Positions 16,282-24,619 of a stretch of DNA of 64,000 nt are shown here, in pieces (position 1 is the first letter of the stretch; each line of letters begins with the position of its first letter). Location: NCBI RefSeq assembly GCF_022399565.1, contig NZ_JAJTUT010000002.1:744001-808000 (forward strand). The letters run 5' to 3'. Source of the stretch: Flavobacterium algicola. GTDB lineage: Bacteria; Bacteroidota; Bacteroidia; Flavobacteriales; Flavobacteriaceae. The notes beneath the pieces are model-generated. The model was not told the DNA's origin. It did not search any database and saw nothing but the letters and a program-made list of their open reading frames with translations. The position numbers and the translations under genes are program-made.

Positions 16282-16617
16282 CTGTTATCAATGAATGATA
16301 ATTGCTCTATACTGCCATCGTTTCATTTTACAGAGATTAATTCCATAATTAACATTTTATAAACCAATTATTGCGTGAAGTATGAAGCGGATCCTATCAA
16401 AGGCAGTTGCGGCCTGACAGAAGACTAAAACATTTATAGGTATAAGAACTTGAGCTACTCCTATTATGTCGGATTATTAATAAATCAGCATTTGCTATCT
16501 TAAGATGTAATTGTGTTTTTTTCAATATTTTTATAATAAATTTAGGAATAACACGCTTGTAAATAATGTAAATTGGCACTTTGAAGGCTATACAATGCAC
16601 ATAAATACTACTACAAC
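16282..16617. other. Gene-free interval before porX
   Basis: About 335 bp. No convincing gene is visible on either strand; the one longer minus-strand frame runs into porX antisense and has no family signature. A tract near 16374-16430 (GCGTGAAGTATGAAGCGGAT and following) looks like a worn remnant of the family A repeat. No TAnnTTTG box was found at a convincing distance from porX. Confidence 0.5.
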
Positions 16618-18171
16618 ATGGAAAAAATAAAAATATTATGGGTTGATGATGAAATCGATTATCTAAAACCCCACATCCTTTTTTTGGAAAAGAAAAACTA
16701 CAATGTAACGACTTGTAATAATGGTCGTGATGCCGTTGAAATATTCGAAAATGAATCTTTTGATATTGTTTTTTTAGATGAAAATATGCCAGGAATGAGT
16801 GGCTTGGAAACGCTGGCAGAGATGAAAGAAAAAAAGTCAGCGGTACCAATGATTATGATCACCAAGAGTGAAGAAGAATACATCATGGAAGAAGCAATCG
16901 GTTCTAAAATTGCCGATTATTTAATCAAACCTGTTAATCCGAATCAGATTTTACTGAGTTTGAAAAAAAATCTCGATCACTCTCGTCTAGTTACCGAAAA
17001 AACCACTCTAGATTACCAAAAGGAATTTAGAAAAATTTCAATGGAAATGGGAATGGTTAATTCTTACGAAGATTGGATTGAGTTGTATAAGAAATTGATT
17101 TTCTGGGAGCTAAACTTAGAAAGCATTAACGACCACTCTCTAACCGAAATTTTGGAATCTCAAAAGCAAGAGGCCAATTCTCAGTTCGGAAAATTTATTG
17201 AGCGCAATTATGAAGATTGGTTTGAACCTAAAGCTGATAAACCAGTTCAGTCACATACATTGTTTAAAGAAGTTGTCGTTCCTGAGTTGGTCAAAAAAGA
17301 CAAACCAGTACTTTTTGTAGTAATTGACAACCTACGTTACGATCAATGGAAAGTTTTTGAAGAAGTGGTCGCCAACCACTTTAAATTGGAAAAAGAAATC
17401 CCGTATTATTCCATTTTACCAACGGCGACGCAATACGCACGAAATGCGATTTTTGCAGGGCTATTGCCAGTTGATATAGAGAAAAAATTTCCACAATATT
17501 GGAAAAATGATCCAGAAGAAGGTGGTAAAAACCTGTATGAAGCCGAATTACTTACTGCACAGCTTAAACGTTTGGGATTAAACATTAAAGAGGATTATTT
17601 TAAAATCACCAATTTGGCGAGTGGTAAAAAATTATCTGAAAACTTTAAAGCATTAAAGAATAATGATTTGGTAACCATCGTCTACAACTTTGTTGACATG
17701 CTATCACACGCCAAAACAGAAATGGATGTGGTCAAAGAATTAGCTTCTGATGATAAAGCATATCGTTCCCTAACATTAAGTTGGTTTAAGAATTCCCCTT
17801 TACTTGAAATTATTCAGCAAGCACAAACACTTGGATTCAAAATGGTGCTTACAACTGATCATGGTACTATCAATGTTAGAAATCCTTCAAAAGTAGTTGG
17901 AGATAAAAACACGAGTCTTAACTTAAGATACAAAACAGGACGTAGCTTAACTTATGAACAAAAAGATGTTTATGCAGTAAAAGAACCAAAAAAGATTGGT
18001 TTGCCTATTATAAATATGACTAGTTCCTATATTTTTGCCAAAAATGATTTGTTCTTGGCCTATGTCAATAATTACAATCATTATGTGGGTTATTATAAAA
18101 ATACCTATCAGCATGGTGGAATCTCATTAGAAGAAATGATTATTCCTTGTTTGGTATTTAATCCAAAGTAA
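16618..18171 (+). CDS. porX: PorX-type response regulator with PglZ (alkaline-phosphatase-like) domain
   Basis: 517 residues. Receiver domain at residues 1-~120, with the acidic pocket VDDE (9-12), phosphoacceptor Asp54 in VFLDENMPG and conserved Lys104 in DYLIKPVNP. A helical linker (FRKISMEMGMVNSYEDW) leads to a PglZ-type domain (LFVVIDNLRYDQWKVFEE; TTDHGTINVRNP; YQHGGISLEEMIIPC) that carries metal-binding Asp/His residues like alkaline phosphatases. This domain order and length are those of PorX, the response regulator that controls T9SS gene expression with PorY and the sigma factor SigP in Porphyromonas and is conserved in Flavobacteria. It fits with the T9SS cargo encoded later in the window. 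No PorY gene is adjacent. A 100-bp gap separates it from tsaE. Confidence 0.9.
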   Translation: MEKIKILWVDDEIDYLKPHILFLEKKNYNVTTCNNGRDAVEIFENESFDIVFLDENMPGMSGLETLAEMKEKKSAVPMIMITKSEEEYIMEEAIGSKIADYLIKPVNPNQILLSLKKNLDHSRLVTEKTTLDYQKEFRKISMEMGMVNSYEDWIELYKKLIFWELNLESINDHSLTEILESQKQEANSQFGKFIERNYEDWFEPKADKPVQSHTLFKEVVVPELVKKDKPVLFVVIDNLRYDQWKVFEEVVANHFKLEKEIPYYSILPTATQYARNAIFAGLLPVDIEKKFPQYWKNDPEEGGKNLYEAELLTAQLKRLGLNIKEDYFKITNLASGKKLSENFKALKNNDLVTIVYNFVDMLSHAKTEMDVVKELASDDKAYRSLTLSWFKNSPLLEIIQQAQTLGFKMVLTTDHGTINVRNPSKVVGDKNTSLNLRYKTGRSLTYEQKDVYAVKEPKKIGLPIINMTSSYIFAKNDLFLAYVNNYNHYVGYYKNTYQHGGISLEEMIIPCLVFNPK

Positions 18172-18271
18172 AATTTTAAATTAAAATACAGGAGTTGCAA
18201 GTTGATCATTGATGGAGAGAAGATCTTTCAAATATCAAATCGCAGCTCCTACTTTATAAATAGCTATAAAA

Positions 18272-18679
18272 ATGGAATTCCAATTTTCTTTAAATGAAAT
18301 TGAAACGATTGCTCAAAAAGTTCTTGACTCTACGCCAAATAAAATAATTCTGTTTAATGGAGAAATGGGTGCTGGGAAAACTACCTTTATTAAAGCTTTA
18401 ACTAAAATTATGGGAGTTAAAGGAAATACGAGTAGCCCAACTTTTTCTCTAGTTAATGAGTACGAAGCGTCTAATAATGAGATTGTTTATCATTTTGACT
18501 TTTATCGCTTGAAAAACGAAACAGAAGCAATTGATATGGGTGTAGATGAATACTTGTACTCTGGACATTGGTGTTTTATAGAATGGGCAGAAAACATTCC
18601 AAATCTTATTCCAGAGGAGCATTCAAGAATTTCTATTAAAGCGTTAGCAGACGGGAATCGTTTATTGGAGTTATTGTAA
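18272..18679 (+). CDS. tsaE: tRNA threonylcarbamoyladenosine biosynthesis ATPase TsaE
   Basis: 135 residues, the usual length. It is the ATPase of the TsaBDE complex that makes t6A at position 37 of ANN-decoding tRNAs. Walker A is GEMGAGKT (30-37), and further signatures are SSPTFSLVNEY and FDFYRL with WCFIEWAENI. It follows porX and precedes an alanine dehydrogenase gene. Confidence 0.95.
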   Translation: MEFQFSLNEIETIAQKVLDSTPNKIILFNGEMGAGKTTFIKALTKIMGVKGNTSSPTFSLVNEYEASNNEIVYHFDFYRLKNETEAIDMGVDEYLYSGHWCFIEWAENIPNLIPEEHSRISIKALADGNRLLELL

Positions 18680-18924
18680 GCAAAGATAAATTGACGTTTG
18701 TACTTTTCACCCTAGTCATAGTTCCCTATTAAACTTACCATACTCCAGAAATTTAACTTGTTTCCTCTTTTTTGAAATAAGTTTTAAATTTTTAGGCTAC
18801 TGCAGCGTTACGCTAGCATAACTCACAAAACGGTGAAATAAAAACAATTGTTTAATTATAAGCGTTGAAAATGCTTATTTTAATCTTTTTATGTAAATTT
18901 ACCTCTTAAATAGTACAGCAAACA

Positions 18925-20130
18925 ATGTCAATATCTATAGCAATCACACCGTTTACAAAAGAGCAGTTACTTCCGCAAGAAGAAAAACTGGAAGTATCCC
19001 GACAAAAGAGTGAACTTTTTATAGGGATCCCTAGTGAAACTAGCTATCAGGAGCGTCGTATCTGTTTAACTCCCGACGCCGTTAATACACTCACCCACCA
19101 TGGACACCGTGTGATGATTGAATCGGGTGCTGGTGAAAATTCAAGCTATACTGATAAAGAATACAGCGATGCTGGTGCTGAAATCACCCATGATACGCAG
19201 AAAGTTTTTAGTTGCCCAATGATATTAAAAATTGGAGCTCCTACTATCGGCGAAATCGAAATGATGAATCAGAAAACTATTCTTATTTCATCTATACAGT
19301 TAAAAACTAAGAGCAAAGCATATTTTGAAGCTTTAAGCAAGAAAAAGATAACAGCACTTGCCTTTGAATATATAAAGGATGAAGATGGTTCTTATCCAGC
19401 GGTACGCTCTACAAGTGAGATAGCCGGAACTGCATCGATACTTATTGCTGCAGAGCTGATGATTACCAACGACTTTGGTAAAGGACTTTTGATAGGTAAT
19501 ATTACTGGAGTTCCACCCACAGAAATTGTAATTATAGGCGCAGGAACCGTGGCCGAATTTGCTGCAAAGACCGCACTAGGATTAGGAGCAAGTGTAAAAG
19601 TTTTTGACAACTCTATCACAAAGTTAAGAAGATTACAAAATACATTGAACCAGAGAATATTTACATCTACTGTTCAAACAAAAGCTTTGACTAAGGCATT
19701 GCGCCGTTGCGATGTAGCCATTGGTGCTTTGCGTGGTGTAGAACGCTGTCCGGTTGTGGTATCTGAAACGATGGTTGAGCACATGAAGAAAGGTGCTGTA
19801 ATTGTAGATGTAAGCATCGATACAGGTGGTTGCTTTGAGACTTCAGAAGTTACTACACATGAAAAGCCAACATTTATTAAAAGTAATGTCCTGCACTACT
19901 GTGTACCAAATATTGCTTCTCGCTATTCAAAAACAGCTTCACTTTCGATAAGTAATATTCTAACTCCTTATTTGATGCAAATTGCAGATGATGGCGGAAT
20001 AGAGTCGGCTATTCGATGTGATGTCGGACTTAAAAATGGTGTTTATCTCTACCATGGGATTCTGACAAATAAAGCAATCGGTGATTGGTTCAATTTACCT
20101 AATAACGATATCAATTTAATTGTATTTTAA
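18925..20130 (+). CDS. ald: Alanine dehydrogenase
   Basis: 401 residues. NAD-dependent interconversion of alanine and pyruvate plus ammonia. Substrate-binding text is GIPSETSYQERRICLTPDAV (from about residue 35), the Rossmann loop is VIIGAGTVAEFAAKTALGLGA in part, and HYCVPNIASRYSKTAS precedes the C-terminal part. The N-terminal ~30 residues extend beyond the standard start of the family. In place of the usual HYCVANMPGAVPRTS-type loop it has a variant, seen in the Bacteroidota branch. A related pyridine-nucleotide transhydrogenase subunit is less likely given the full-length dehydrogenase layout. Confidence 0.85.
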   Translation: MSISIAITPFTKEQLLPQEEKLEVSRQKSELFIGIPSETSYQERRICLTPDAVNTLTHHGHRVMIESGAGENSSYTDKEYSDAGAEITHDTQKVFSCPMILKIGAPTIGEIEMMNQKTILISSIQLKTKSKAYFEALSKKKITALAFEYIKDEDGSYPAVRSTSEIAGTASILIAAELMITNDFGKGLLIGNITGVPPTEIVIIGAGTVAEFAAKTALGLGASVKVFDNSITKLRRLQNTLNQRIFTSTVQTKALTKALRRCDVAIGALRGVERCPVVVSETMVEHMKKGAVIVDVSIDTGGCFETSEVTTHEKPTFIKSNVLHYCVPNIASRYSKTASLSISNILTPYLMQIADDGGIESAIRCDVGLKNGVYLYHGILTNKAIGDWFNLPNNDINLIVF

Positions 20131-20151
20131 AGAATCTTTATTTTACCTTTG
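20120..20151 (+). promoter_or_regulatory. Promoter for the DUF4258 gene
   Basis: TTG (20120-20122), 21 bp spacer, TACCTTTG (20144-20151), matching the Bacteroidota TTG-N17..23-TAnnTTTG consensus. It overlaps the end of the alanine dehydrogenase gene and stands 17 bp before the next ATG. Confidence 0.6.
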
Positions 20152-20168
20152 CACCAAAATAAAAATAC

Positions 20169-20546
20169 ATGAAATTCTTTCACCGTTTTGCCTACTACTT
20201 GGTAGGACTTGTAATGGGTTTATTCTTTGTCGCTATGGTTTTTAGCGGAAAAGATACTCGTTGTAACTATTTTCCAAATGCCCGAGTTCTAAACGATCTT
20301 CGCACTAAACCTTTCGAGTATTCTCCTAAAGCTTCCGCTATCTTAGCTGAAACTTGGATTGATACTATAGATATTAAAAATACATTACAATATGGTGATG
20401 TAGATTTTGATAAGAGCAATACGGAGTTTGGTAAGAACATAAAAATATATGTGATTGAAGGTAAAACTACCAAAGACCAACCTATTCTACTAAAAGTTAC
20501 TAATAGATCTGACAAAGCTATACTAGAAGAAATTATTAAAATGTAA
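20169..20546 (+). CDS. DUF4258-type small membrane-anchored protein
   Basis: 125 residues. One N-terminal hydrophobic segment (about residues 8-27, YYLVGLVMGLFFVAMVFSG in part) followed by a soluble domain. The soluble part holds CNYFPNARVLNDLRTKPFEYS and ends with KTTKDQPILLKVTNRSDKAI-like text, matching the DUF4258 family. Function is unknown. Its own promoter and the terminator at 20588-20620 make it a single-gene transcript. Confidence 0.65.
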   Translation: MKFFHRFAYYLVGLVMGLFFVAMVFSGKDTRCNYFPNARVLNDLRTKPFEYSPKASAILAETWIDTIDIKNTLQYGDVDFDKSNTEFGKNIKIYVIEGKTTKDQPILLKVTNRSDKAILEEIIKM

Positions 20547-20587
20547 TAATGACACTTTAGCATTTCTTAATATATACTATATCAAAA

Positions 20588-20624
20588 AAATAAGGGCTGT
20601 CTATGACAAGCCCTTATTTTTTTT
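20588..20624 (+). terminator. Terminator after the DUF4258 gene
   Basis: AAATAAGGGCT (20588-20598), loop of ten, AGCCCTTATTT (20609-20619), then a run of T. Confidence 0.85.
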
Positions 20625-20863
20625 ATGTTAGCAAAAACTAAAATACTTAACTACTATTTCAATTATAATATTTTGATTCCCGTTATCTAAGTTTAAAAGG
20701 GAAAAAATAACTGTACTAATTTTCATACTTTAAGATTGTAATTTTCGAATAGATCATTAAAATATTAAGTAAGCAAAAATGATTATTAAAGCTGTAGTTG
20801 ATAGCTTAGTAAAAAATATCAGAAGCTATCTTTTAAACTGAATAGATAAACAGGGCAAAAAAA
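20625..20863. other. Gene-free interval between two terminators
   Basis: About 240 bp (369 bp between genes including the terminators) of AT-rich sequence with no gene or further strong structure that I can see. Confidence 0.6.
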
Positions 20864-20890
20864 AAAATCCCGCATTATATACGGGATTTT
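20864..20890 (-). terminator. Terminator of the FKBP-like lipoprotein gene
   Basis: AAAATCCCG (20864-20872) pairs with CGGGATTTT (20882-20890). Read on the minus strand it is followed by a long U tract. Confidence 0.8.
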
Positions 20891-20915
20891 AATATATTAT
20901 TTTTAATGTGATTGC

Positions 20916-21851
20916 TTAAGGGTGACTGCTTGCATCCAAATAATTTGTACCTGCTGCAACTTCAACTGCAGTTGTAAAACCATCACCATCATCATCAATA
21001 TCTAAGAAATTAGGAATTCCGTCTTTATCGGTATCATCAAAATTATCCGGCACGACAAGATATATTGATGTGTTTCTATAATCGTAAACATATCCATCAT
21101 TATTTAAATCTTCTAAATAAGATAATACACCATCACCATCATGATCTAGTCTTTGTAATGCATACAATTTAAAACTGAACACAAGCGGGGCGTATGATGG
21201 TACTGACGTACTCCCTTGACTGTAGTAACCAAGACCAGAAGGAATAAACATCACTCCTGCTCCAAAACCAGAATATGAAACTGCTCCATTTTCTCCTTCA
21301 CCCGCAGTACCTGTCTTAAACTTTGGAATGATTTCGCTCCAACCTCTAATTACACCACTATACAAACTAAACATAGATTGTGGAAACTTTAATTGTTCAA
21401 AAAAGGTTGTACTTAGCGTTGTAAGATCGCCCTCAGTTGCTTCTTTTAAATAGCTTCCAGAATATGAGACTAGGACATTATCTACGTTAGATGGGGAATC
21501 TTTTGTTCCTTCTCTAAGCATCAAATAGTACATTGAATAAGTAATTCCATGAACTTGTACCTCTCTTTGTAATAACTTAGGAAAAGTGGTTTTATTCAAG
21601 TAAGACATAATGGTTCCTTTACCATTGTCAACTTTAGTAATCTCAACATCTTGGTCAGTTTGATCACCAGGAGCCTCTGTAATATTTATATAATTAGTGT
21701 TTAAATACTCCTCAATCAATATCTTTTCTGCATCATATTGCTCTTGATAATCTCGCAAAGGAATCACCTCTACTGAATCAGAGTCTTTTGAACAGGAAAA
21801 TAATAGCACTGTTGTAATTGATAAAATAAAATAAAACTTAAATTTGTTCAT
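20916..21851 (-). CDS. FKBP-type peptidyl-prolyl isomerase lipoprotein with acidic calcium-type tail
   Basis: 311 residues. The N terminus is a lipoprotein signal (hydrophobic run then LLFSC, Cys20), so it is anchored in a membrane. The middle (~95-230) resembles FKBP-type isomerases of Bacteroidota: VLVSYSGSYL, then GVIRGWSEIIPKFKTG and FIPSGLGYYSQGS, then PLVFSFKLYAL, the order seen in FKBP folds. The C-terminal ~75 residues hold acidic thrombospondin-type-3-like loops (DHDGDGVLSYLEDLNNDGY, DTDKDGIPNFLDIDDDGDG) that probably bind calcium. This fits a periplasmic or outer-membrane folding helper. Activity is not proven, as key FKBP aromatic residues were not checked. Confidence 0.75.
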   Translation of the reverse strand: MNKFKFYFILSITTVLLFSCSKDSDSVEVIPLRDYQEQYDAEKILIEEYLNTNYINITEAPGDQTDQDVEITKVDNGKGTIMSYLNKTTFPKLLQREVQVHGITYSMYYLMLREGTKDSPSNVDNVLVSYSGSYLKEATEGDLTTLSTTFFEQLKFPQSMFSLYSGVIRGWSEIIPKFKTGTAGEGENGAVSYSGFGAGVMFIPSGLGYYSQGSTSVPSYAPLVFSFKLYALQRLDHDGDGVLSYLEDLNNDGYVYDYRNTSIYLVVPDNFDDTDKDGIPNFLDIDDDGDGFTTAVEVAAGTNYLDASSHP

Positions 21852-21891
21852 TATAACTGATTTTTTAAGTGCGCAAGATACAATATTGATT

Positions 21892-21899
21892 TATTTTTG
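21892..21899 (+). promoter_or_regulatory. -7 box for the S4 protein gene
   Basis: TATTTTTG, a TAnnTTTG match 31 bp before ATG 21931. Its position rules out use of the earlier in-frame ATG at 21844. Confidence 0.5.
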
Positions 21900-21930
21900 T
21901 AAACTATTTAACTCTCATTTTACAATAATT

Positions 21931-22317
21931 ATGCGAATTGACAAATATTTATGGTGTGTAAGATATTACAAAACCCGAAATATGGTAACGGAAGCCTGTA
22001 AAAAGAACCACGTTACTGTAAACGGTCAAGTTGCTAAGGCATCGAAAGAGGTGTTTCCTACTGATAAGGTAACTTTTAGAAAAGACCAAATTACACAAAT
22101 CATCACCGTTTTGGATATCCCAGACAGCCGTGTAGGTGCCAAATTGGTTGACATATACAGACGTAATGATACCCCTCCAGAGGTTTACCAACATTTAGAA
22201 TTATTGAAACTTTCAAAAGATCATTATAGAAAAACAGGAACTGGTAGACCTACTAAAAAAGACCGTAGAGATATTGACGAATTTGGTAACGATATCCCAG
22301 AAGAAGACGAGGATTAA
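21931..22317 (+). CDS. S4-domain RNA-binding protein (Hsp15-like)
   Basis: 128 residues from ATG 21931; an in-frame upstream ATG (21844) is rejected because a -7 box lies between them and the family starts with MRIDKYLW. The S4 fold covers MRIDKYLWCVRYYKTRN to VTVNGQVAKASKEV, with a basic C-terminal part (HYRKTGTGRPTKKDRRD) and an acidic tail. Hsp15-type proteins bind 50S subunits carrying stalled peptidyl-tRNA; that role here is by homology. It is followed 48 bp later by a phosphoribosyltransferase gene and is probably co-transcribed with it. Confidence 0.85.
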   Translation: MRIDKYLWCVRYYKTRNMVTEACKKNHVTVNGQVAKASKEVFPTDKVTFRKDQITQIITVLDIPDSRVGAKLVDIYRRNDTPPEVYQHLELLKLSKDHYRKTGTGRPTKKDRRDIDEFGNDIPEEDED

Positions 22318-22365
22318 AGAATATCTTTGATTCAAAATAGTAAACATTATAACTCAAATCAAAAA

Positions 22366-22863
22366 ATGAGCAAAAATATCATTCTTACCCATCAAGAGAT
22401 CAATCACAAAATTAAACGCATCGCTTACCAAATTTTTGAAACCTTTGTTGACAACGACGAAGTAGTCCTAGCCGGGATTGCTCCAAATGGTTATGTCTTT
22501 GCTGAGAAAATAGCCAAGGAACTTAAATCAATTTCCACACTAAAAATAAGTTTGTGTGAGGTTGTTATTGATAAAGAAAAACCTGAGGCTGCAATAACGA
22601 CTTCATTACAGAAAGAACAATATAGTAATAAGGGTCTTATTTTAGTTGATGATGTACTTAATTCGGGTACAACTTTAATTTATGCTGTAAGACACTTTTT
22701 AGATGTACCATTAACTAAATTTAAAACAGCGGTGCTTGTTGATCGAAATCACAAAAAGTACCCTGTGAAAGCAGATTTTAAAGGTATCTCACTTTCGACC
22801 TCTTTATTAGAGCATGTTCATGTGGTTCTAGACGATATAGATAGTTCGGCGTATTTAGATTAA
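22366..22863 (+). CDS. Phosphoribosyltransferase (PyrR/HPRT-like)
   Basis: 165 residues from ATG 22366 (a TTG-type extension upstream is unlikely). The PRPP-binding loop is ILVDDVLNSGTTLIYA, and an N-terminal part (DEVVLAGIAPNGYVFAEKIA) is of the type I PRTase fold. The substrate cannot be named from the sequence; PyrR-like and hypoxanthine-guanine-like members look alike at this level. It lies between the S4 protein gene and the convergent aroK gene, an order I recall as common in Flavobacteria. Confidence 0.85.
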   Translation: MSKNIILTHQEINHKIKRIAYQIFETFVDNDEVVLAGIAPNGYVFAEKIAKELKSISTLKISLCEVVIDKEKPEAAITTSLQKEQYSNKGLILVDDVLNSGTTLIYAVRHFLDVPLTKFKTAVLVDRNHKKYPVKADFKGISLSTSLLEHVHVVLDDIDSSAYLD

Positions 22864-22897
22864 TTTTTTTTCGAAGCAGTAATTGATCAATATAAAG

Positions 22898-22939
22898 AGG
22901 CTCCAATTCATCAGTAAAATTACTATTGAATTGGAGCCT
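22898..22939. terminator. Bidirectional terminator between the phosphoribosyltransferase gene and aroK
   Basis: AGGCTCCAATTCA (22898-22910) pairs perfectly over 13 bp with TGAATTGGAGCCT (22927-22939), between two convergent genes, with T-rich flanks. Confidence 0.8.
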
Positions 22940-22957
22940 TTATCTTTGAAGTTTACT

Positions 22958-23476
22958 TTATTGATTAATTAGTTTTTGAATATCTGCAACAACTTTTTCT
23001 ACAGATTGATCCACTGATATTGTATGTTGTGCTTGATTGTAGAAATAGCTACGTTCAAAAAGATGAATAGCAATAAACTCTCTCATCTCCTCTGCTGATT
23101 TATCTGCTATTAAAGGTCTCTGCGCTTTTCCTATCACCAATCTATTATAAAGAGTATCGATCGATGCTTTGAGGTAGATAGATGTTCTGCCTTCTCCTTT
23201 TAATAATTCATGGTTATTTGCGTAACATGGCGTTCCGCCACCAAGTCCTATTATTAAATTTTCATCACTATTAAGTAATTCTACGAAATACTGGTGCTCT
23301 ATTTTTCTAAAATAGATCTCGCCCTTGGTCTCAAAAATAGATTTGATGGACATTTTTGCTTTTTCTTCTATATAATTATCTAAATCTACAAAAGGAAGTT
23401 GCTGGATTTTGGACAGTGATTTGGCAATTGTTGACTTTCCCGAGCCCATATAACCCAATAGTATAATTTTACTCAT
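22958..23476 (-). CDS. aroK: Shikimate kinase
   Basis: 172 residues. It phosphorylates shikimate in chorismate synthesis. Walker A is GYMGSGKS (8-15), the shikimate-binding aspartate region is VDLDNYIE, and IGLGGGTPCY and QRPLIADKS (lid region) follow. Length and motif order are standard. Confidence 0.95.
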   Translation of the reverse strand: MSKIILLGYMGSGKSTIAKSLSKIQQLPFVDLDNYIEEKAKMSIKSIFETKGEIYFRKIEHQYFVELLNSDENLIIGLGGGTPCYANNHELLKGEGRTSIYLKASIDTLYNRLVIGKAQRPLIADKSAEEMREFIAIHLFERSYFYNQAQHTISVDQSVEKVVADIQKLINQ

Positions 23477-23546
23477 AATTTAAAACGTTGCAAATTAAGT
23501 ATTTAAAAAAAACATTAAAAAAAAGACAAATTTAAAACATTTTTTC

Positions 23547-23578
23547 TTGGAAAACTCTAAATAAAGTCCTTATATTTG
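23547..23578 (+). promoter_or_regulatory. Promoter of the tRNA cluster
   Basis: TTG (23547-23549), 21 bp spacer, TATATTTG (23571-23578), an exact TAnnTTTG box, 23 bp before the first tRNA. Confidence 0.7.
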
Positions 23579-23601
23579 CACCCGCAACAAGGAAAGAATA
23601 T

Positions 23602-23674
23602 GACTCGATAGCTCAGTTGGTAGAGCACATCACTTTTAATGATGGGGTCCTGGGTTCGAGCCCCAGTCGGGTCA
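23602..23674 (+). tRNA. tRNA-Lys (anticodon TTT)
   Basis: 73 nt with acceptor stem GACTCGA/TCGGGTC, D loop AGCTCAGTTGGTAGAGC, anticodon loop CTTTTAA in stem CATCA/TGATG, T loop GGTTCGAGCCC-like. CCA is not encoded. Identical to the copies at 23714 and 23949. Confidence 0.95.
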
Positions 23675-23713
23675 CACATAGTGATTCAAAATAAATTTTC
23701 TTTCCTTTAGCAA

Positions 23714-23786
23714 GACTCGATAGCTCAGTTGGTAGAGCACATCACTTTTAATGATGGGGTCCTGGGTTCGAGCCCCAGTCGGGTCA
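23714..23786 (+). tRNA. tRNA-Lys (anticodon TTT), second copy
   Basis: Same 73-nt sequence as the first copy, 39 bp downstream of it. A hairpin terminator (23791-23815) follows directly. Confidence 0.95.
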
Positions 23787-23787
23787 C

Positions 23788-23820
23788 AAAAGGTTATTCG
23801 TAGAACGAGTGGCCTTTTTT
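23788..23820 (+). terminator. Terminator after second tRNA-Lys
   Basis: AGGTTATTCG (23791-23800) pairs with CGAGTGGCCT (23806-23815), with some G-U pairs, followed by T residues. It may be partial read-through because the tRNA-Leu starts only 14 bp later. Confidence 0.65.
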
Positions 23821-23828
23821 TTCTTTTA

Positions 23829-23911
23829 GGCCGCGTGGAGAAACGGTAGACTTGCCAGCTTGAGGGGCTGGTGCTCGCAAGGGCGTGTGGGTTCAAATCC
23901 CACCGTGGTCA
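23829..23911 (+). tRNA. tRNA-Leu (anticodon GAG)
   Basis: 83 nt with a variable arm. Acceptor GGCCGCG/CGTGGTC, anticodon stem CCAGC/GCTGG around loop TTGAGGG giving anticodon GAG, T loop GGTTCAAATCC. CCA is not encoded. Confidence 0.93.
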
Positions 23912-23948
23912 CTATTAGCTGTTAATCTGGCTAAATTATTTTATTATT

Positions 23949-24021
23949 GACTCGATAGCTCAGTTGGTAGAGCACATCACTTTTAATGATGGGGTCCTGG
24001 GTTCGAGCCCCAGTCGGGTCA
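23949..24021 (+). tRNA. tRNA-Lys (anticodon TTT), third copy
   Basis: Same 73-nt sequence as the other two lysine tRNAs, after the tRNA-Leu, and ending the cluster at the terminator 24024-24057. Confidence 0.95.
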
Positions 24022-24023
24022 CA

Positions 24024-24057
24024 AAAGGTCATTCGTTTTTCGAATGACCTTTTTTTA
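24024..24057 (+). terminator. Terminator of the tRNA cluster
   Basis: AAAGGTCATTCG (24024-24035), loop TTTTT, CGAATGACCTTT (24041-24052) and a T run: a perfect 12-bp stem. Confidence 0.85.
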
Positions 24058-24134
24058 TTCTCCCCTAGATCGTATTTCCAATTCCACAAAAAAATGAAGT
24101 TTTAAAAAAGTTATTAAACAATACATCTAATTAC

Positions 24135-24142
24135 TATATTTG
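24135..24142 (+). promoter_or_regulatory. -7 box for the DoxX gene
   Basis: TATATTTG, an exact TAnnTTTG match, 81 bp before ATG 24224. No TTG stands at the usual distance upstream. Confidence 0.5.
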
Positions 24143-24223
24143 TTTATCTACTATCGATTTTGACACATTAGATATAGTAGTACACTATTAGGATAAACAG
24201 ATAGCAACTTTTAAAACAAAACA

Positions 24224-24619
24224 ATGCAAAATAAATTAGCTTTTTTAATCGTAAGAATTGGACTTGGAATAAGTATGTTTGGACACGGTTTAGTGCGTCT
24301 TCCAAAACTTGAGACTTTTAGTCAAGGGATGCTCAAAACTTTTGAAAATTCTATGTTACCAGAATTCCTGACATTGCCTTTTAGCTATGCGCTGCCAATA
24401 TTTGAATTTCTATTTGGATTGTTATTACTTTTAGGACTTTATACAAGGGTTGCAGCTGTCGTATTGTCTGCTGTTTTAATTTCGCTAATCTTTGGCTCTA
24501 CACTAGTTGAAAACTGGAATGCAATCAATGCTCAGTTAATTCATCTTGGTTTTGCCGCTTATATTATTTACAACCTTAAGGATAATTCATTTGCTGTCGA
24601 TAGTAAAATGAATAAATAA
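24224..24619 (+). CDS. DoxX family membrane protein
   Basis: 131 residues with four hydrophobic segments. The family pattern is visible: LIVRIGLGISMFGHGLVRL in part at the N terminus, PFSYALPIFEFLFGLLLLLG in the middle and AVVLSAVLISLIFGS next. DoxX proteins are inner-membrane proteins linked to quinone or redox processes in other bacteria, but individual functions are mostly unknown. It stands alone with its own -7 box. Confidence 0.85.
   Translation: MQNKLAFLIVRIGLGISMFGHGLVRLPKLETFSQGMLKTFENSMLPEFLTLPFSYALPIFEFLFGLLLLLGLYTRVAAVVLSAVLISLIFGSTLVENWNAINAQLIHLGFAAYIIYNLKDNSFAVDSKMNK

Noticed and set aside
16397..16849. A 150-codon minus-strand frame before and over the start of porX
   Set aside because: More than half of it is antisense to the porX receiver domain, and the remainder is low-complexity Ser/His/Tyr text without family features.
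23672..23896. A 74-codon minus-strand frame across the tRNA genes
   Set aside because: It is the complement of tRNA-Lys and tRNA-Leu; spurious proteins like this are common in annotations.
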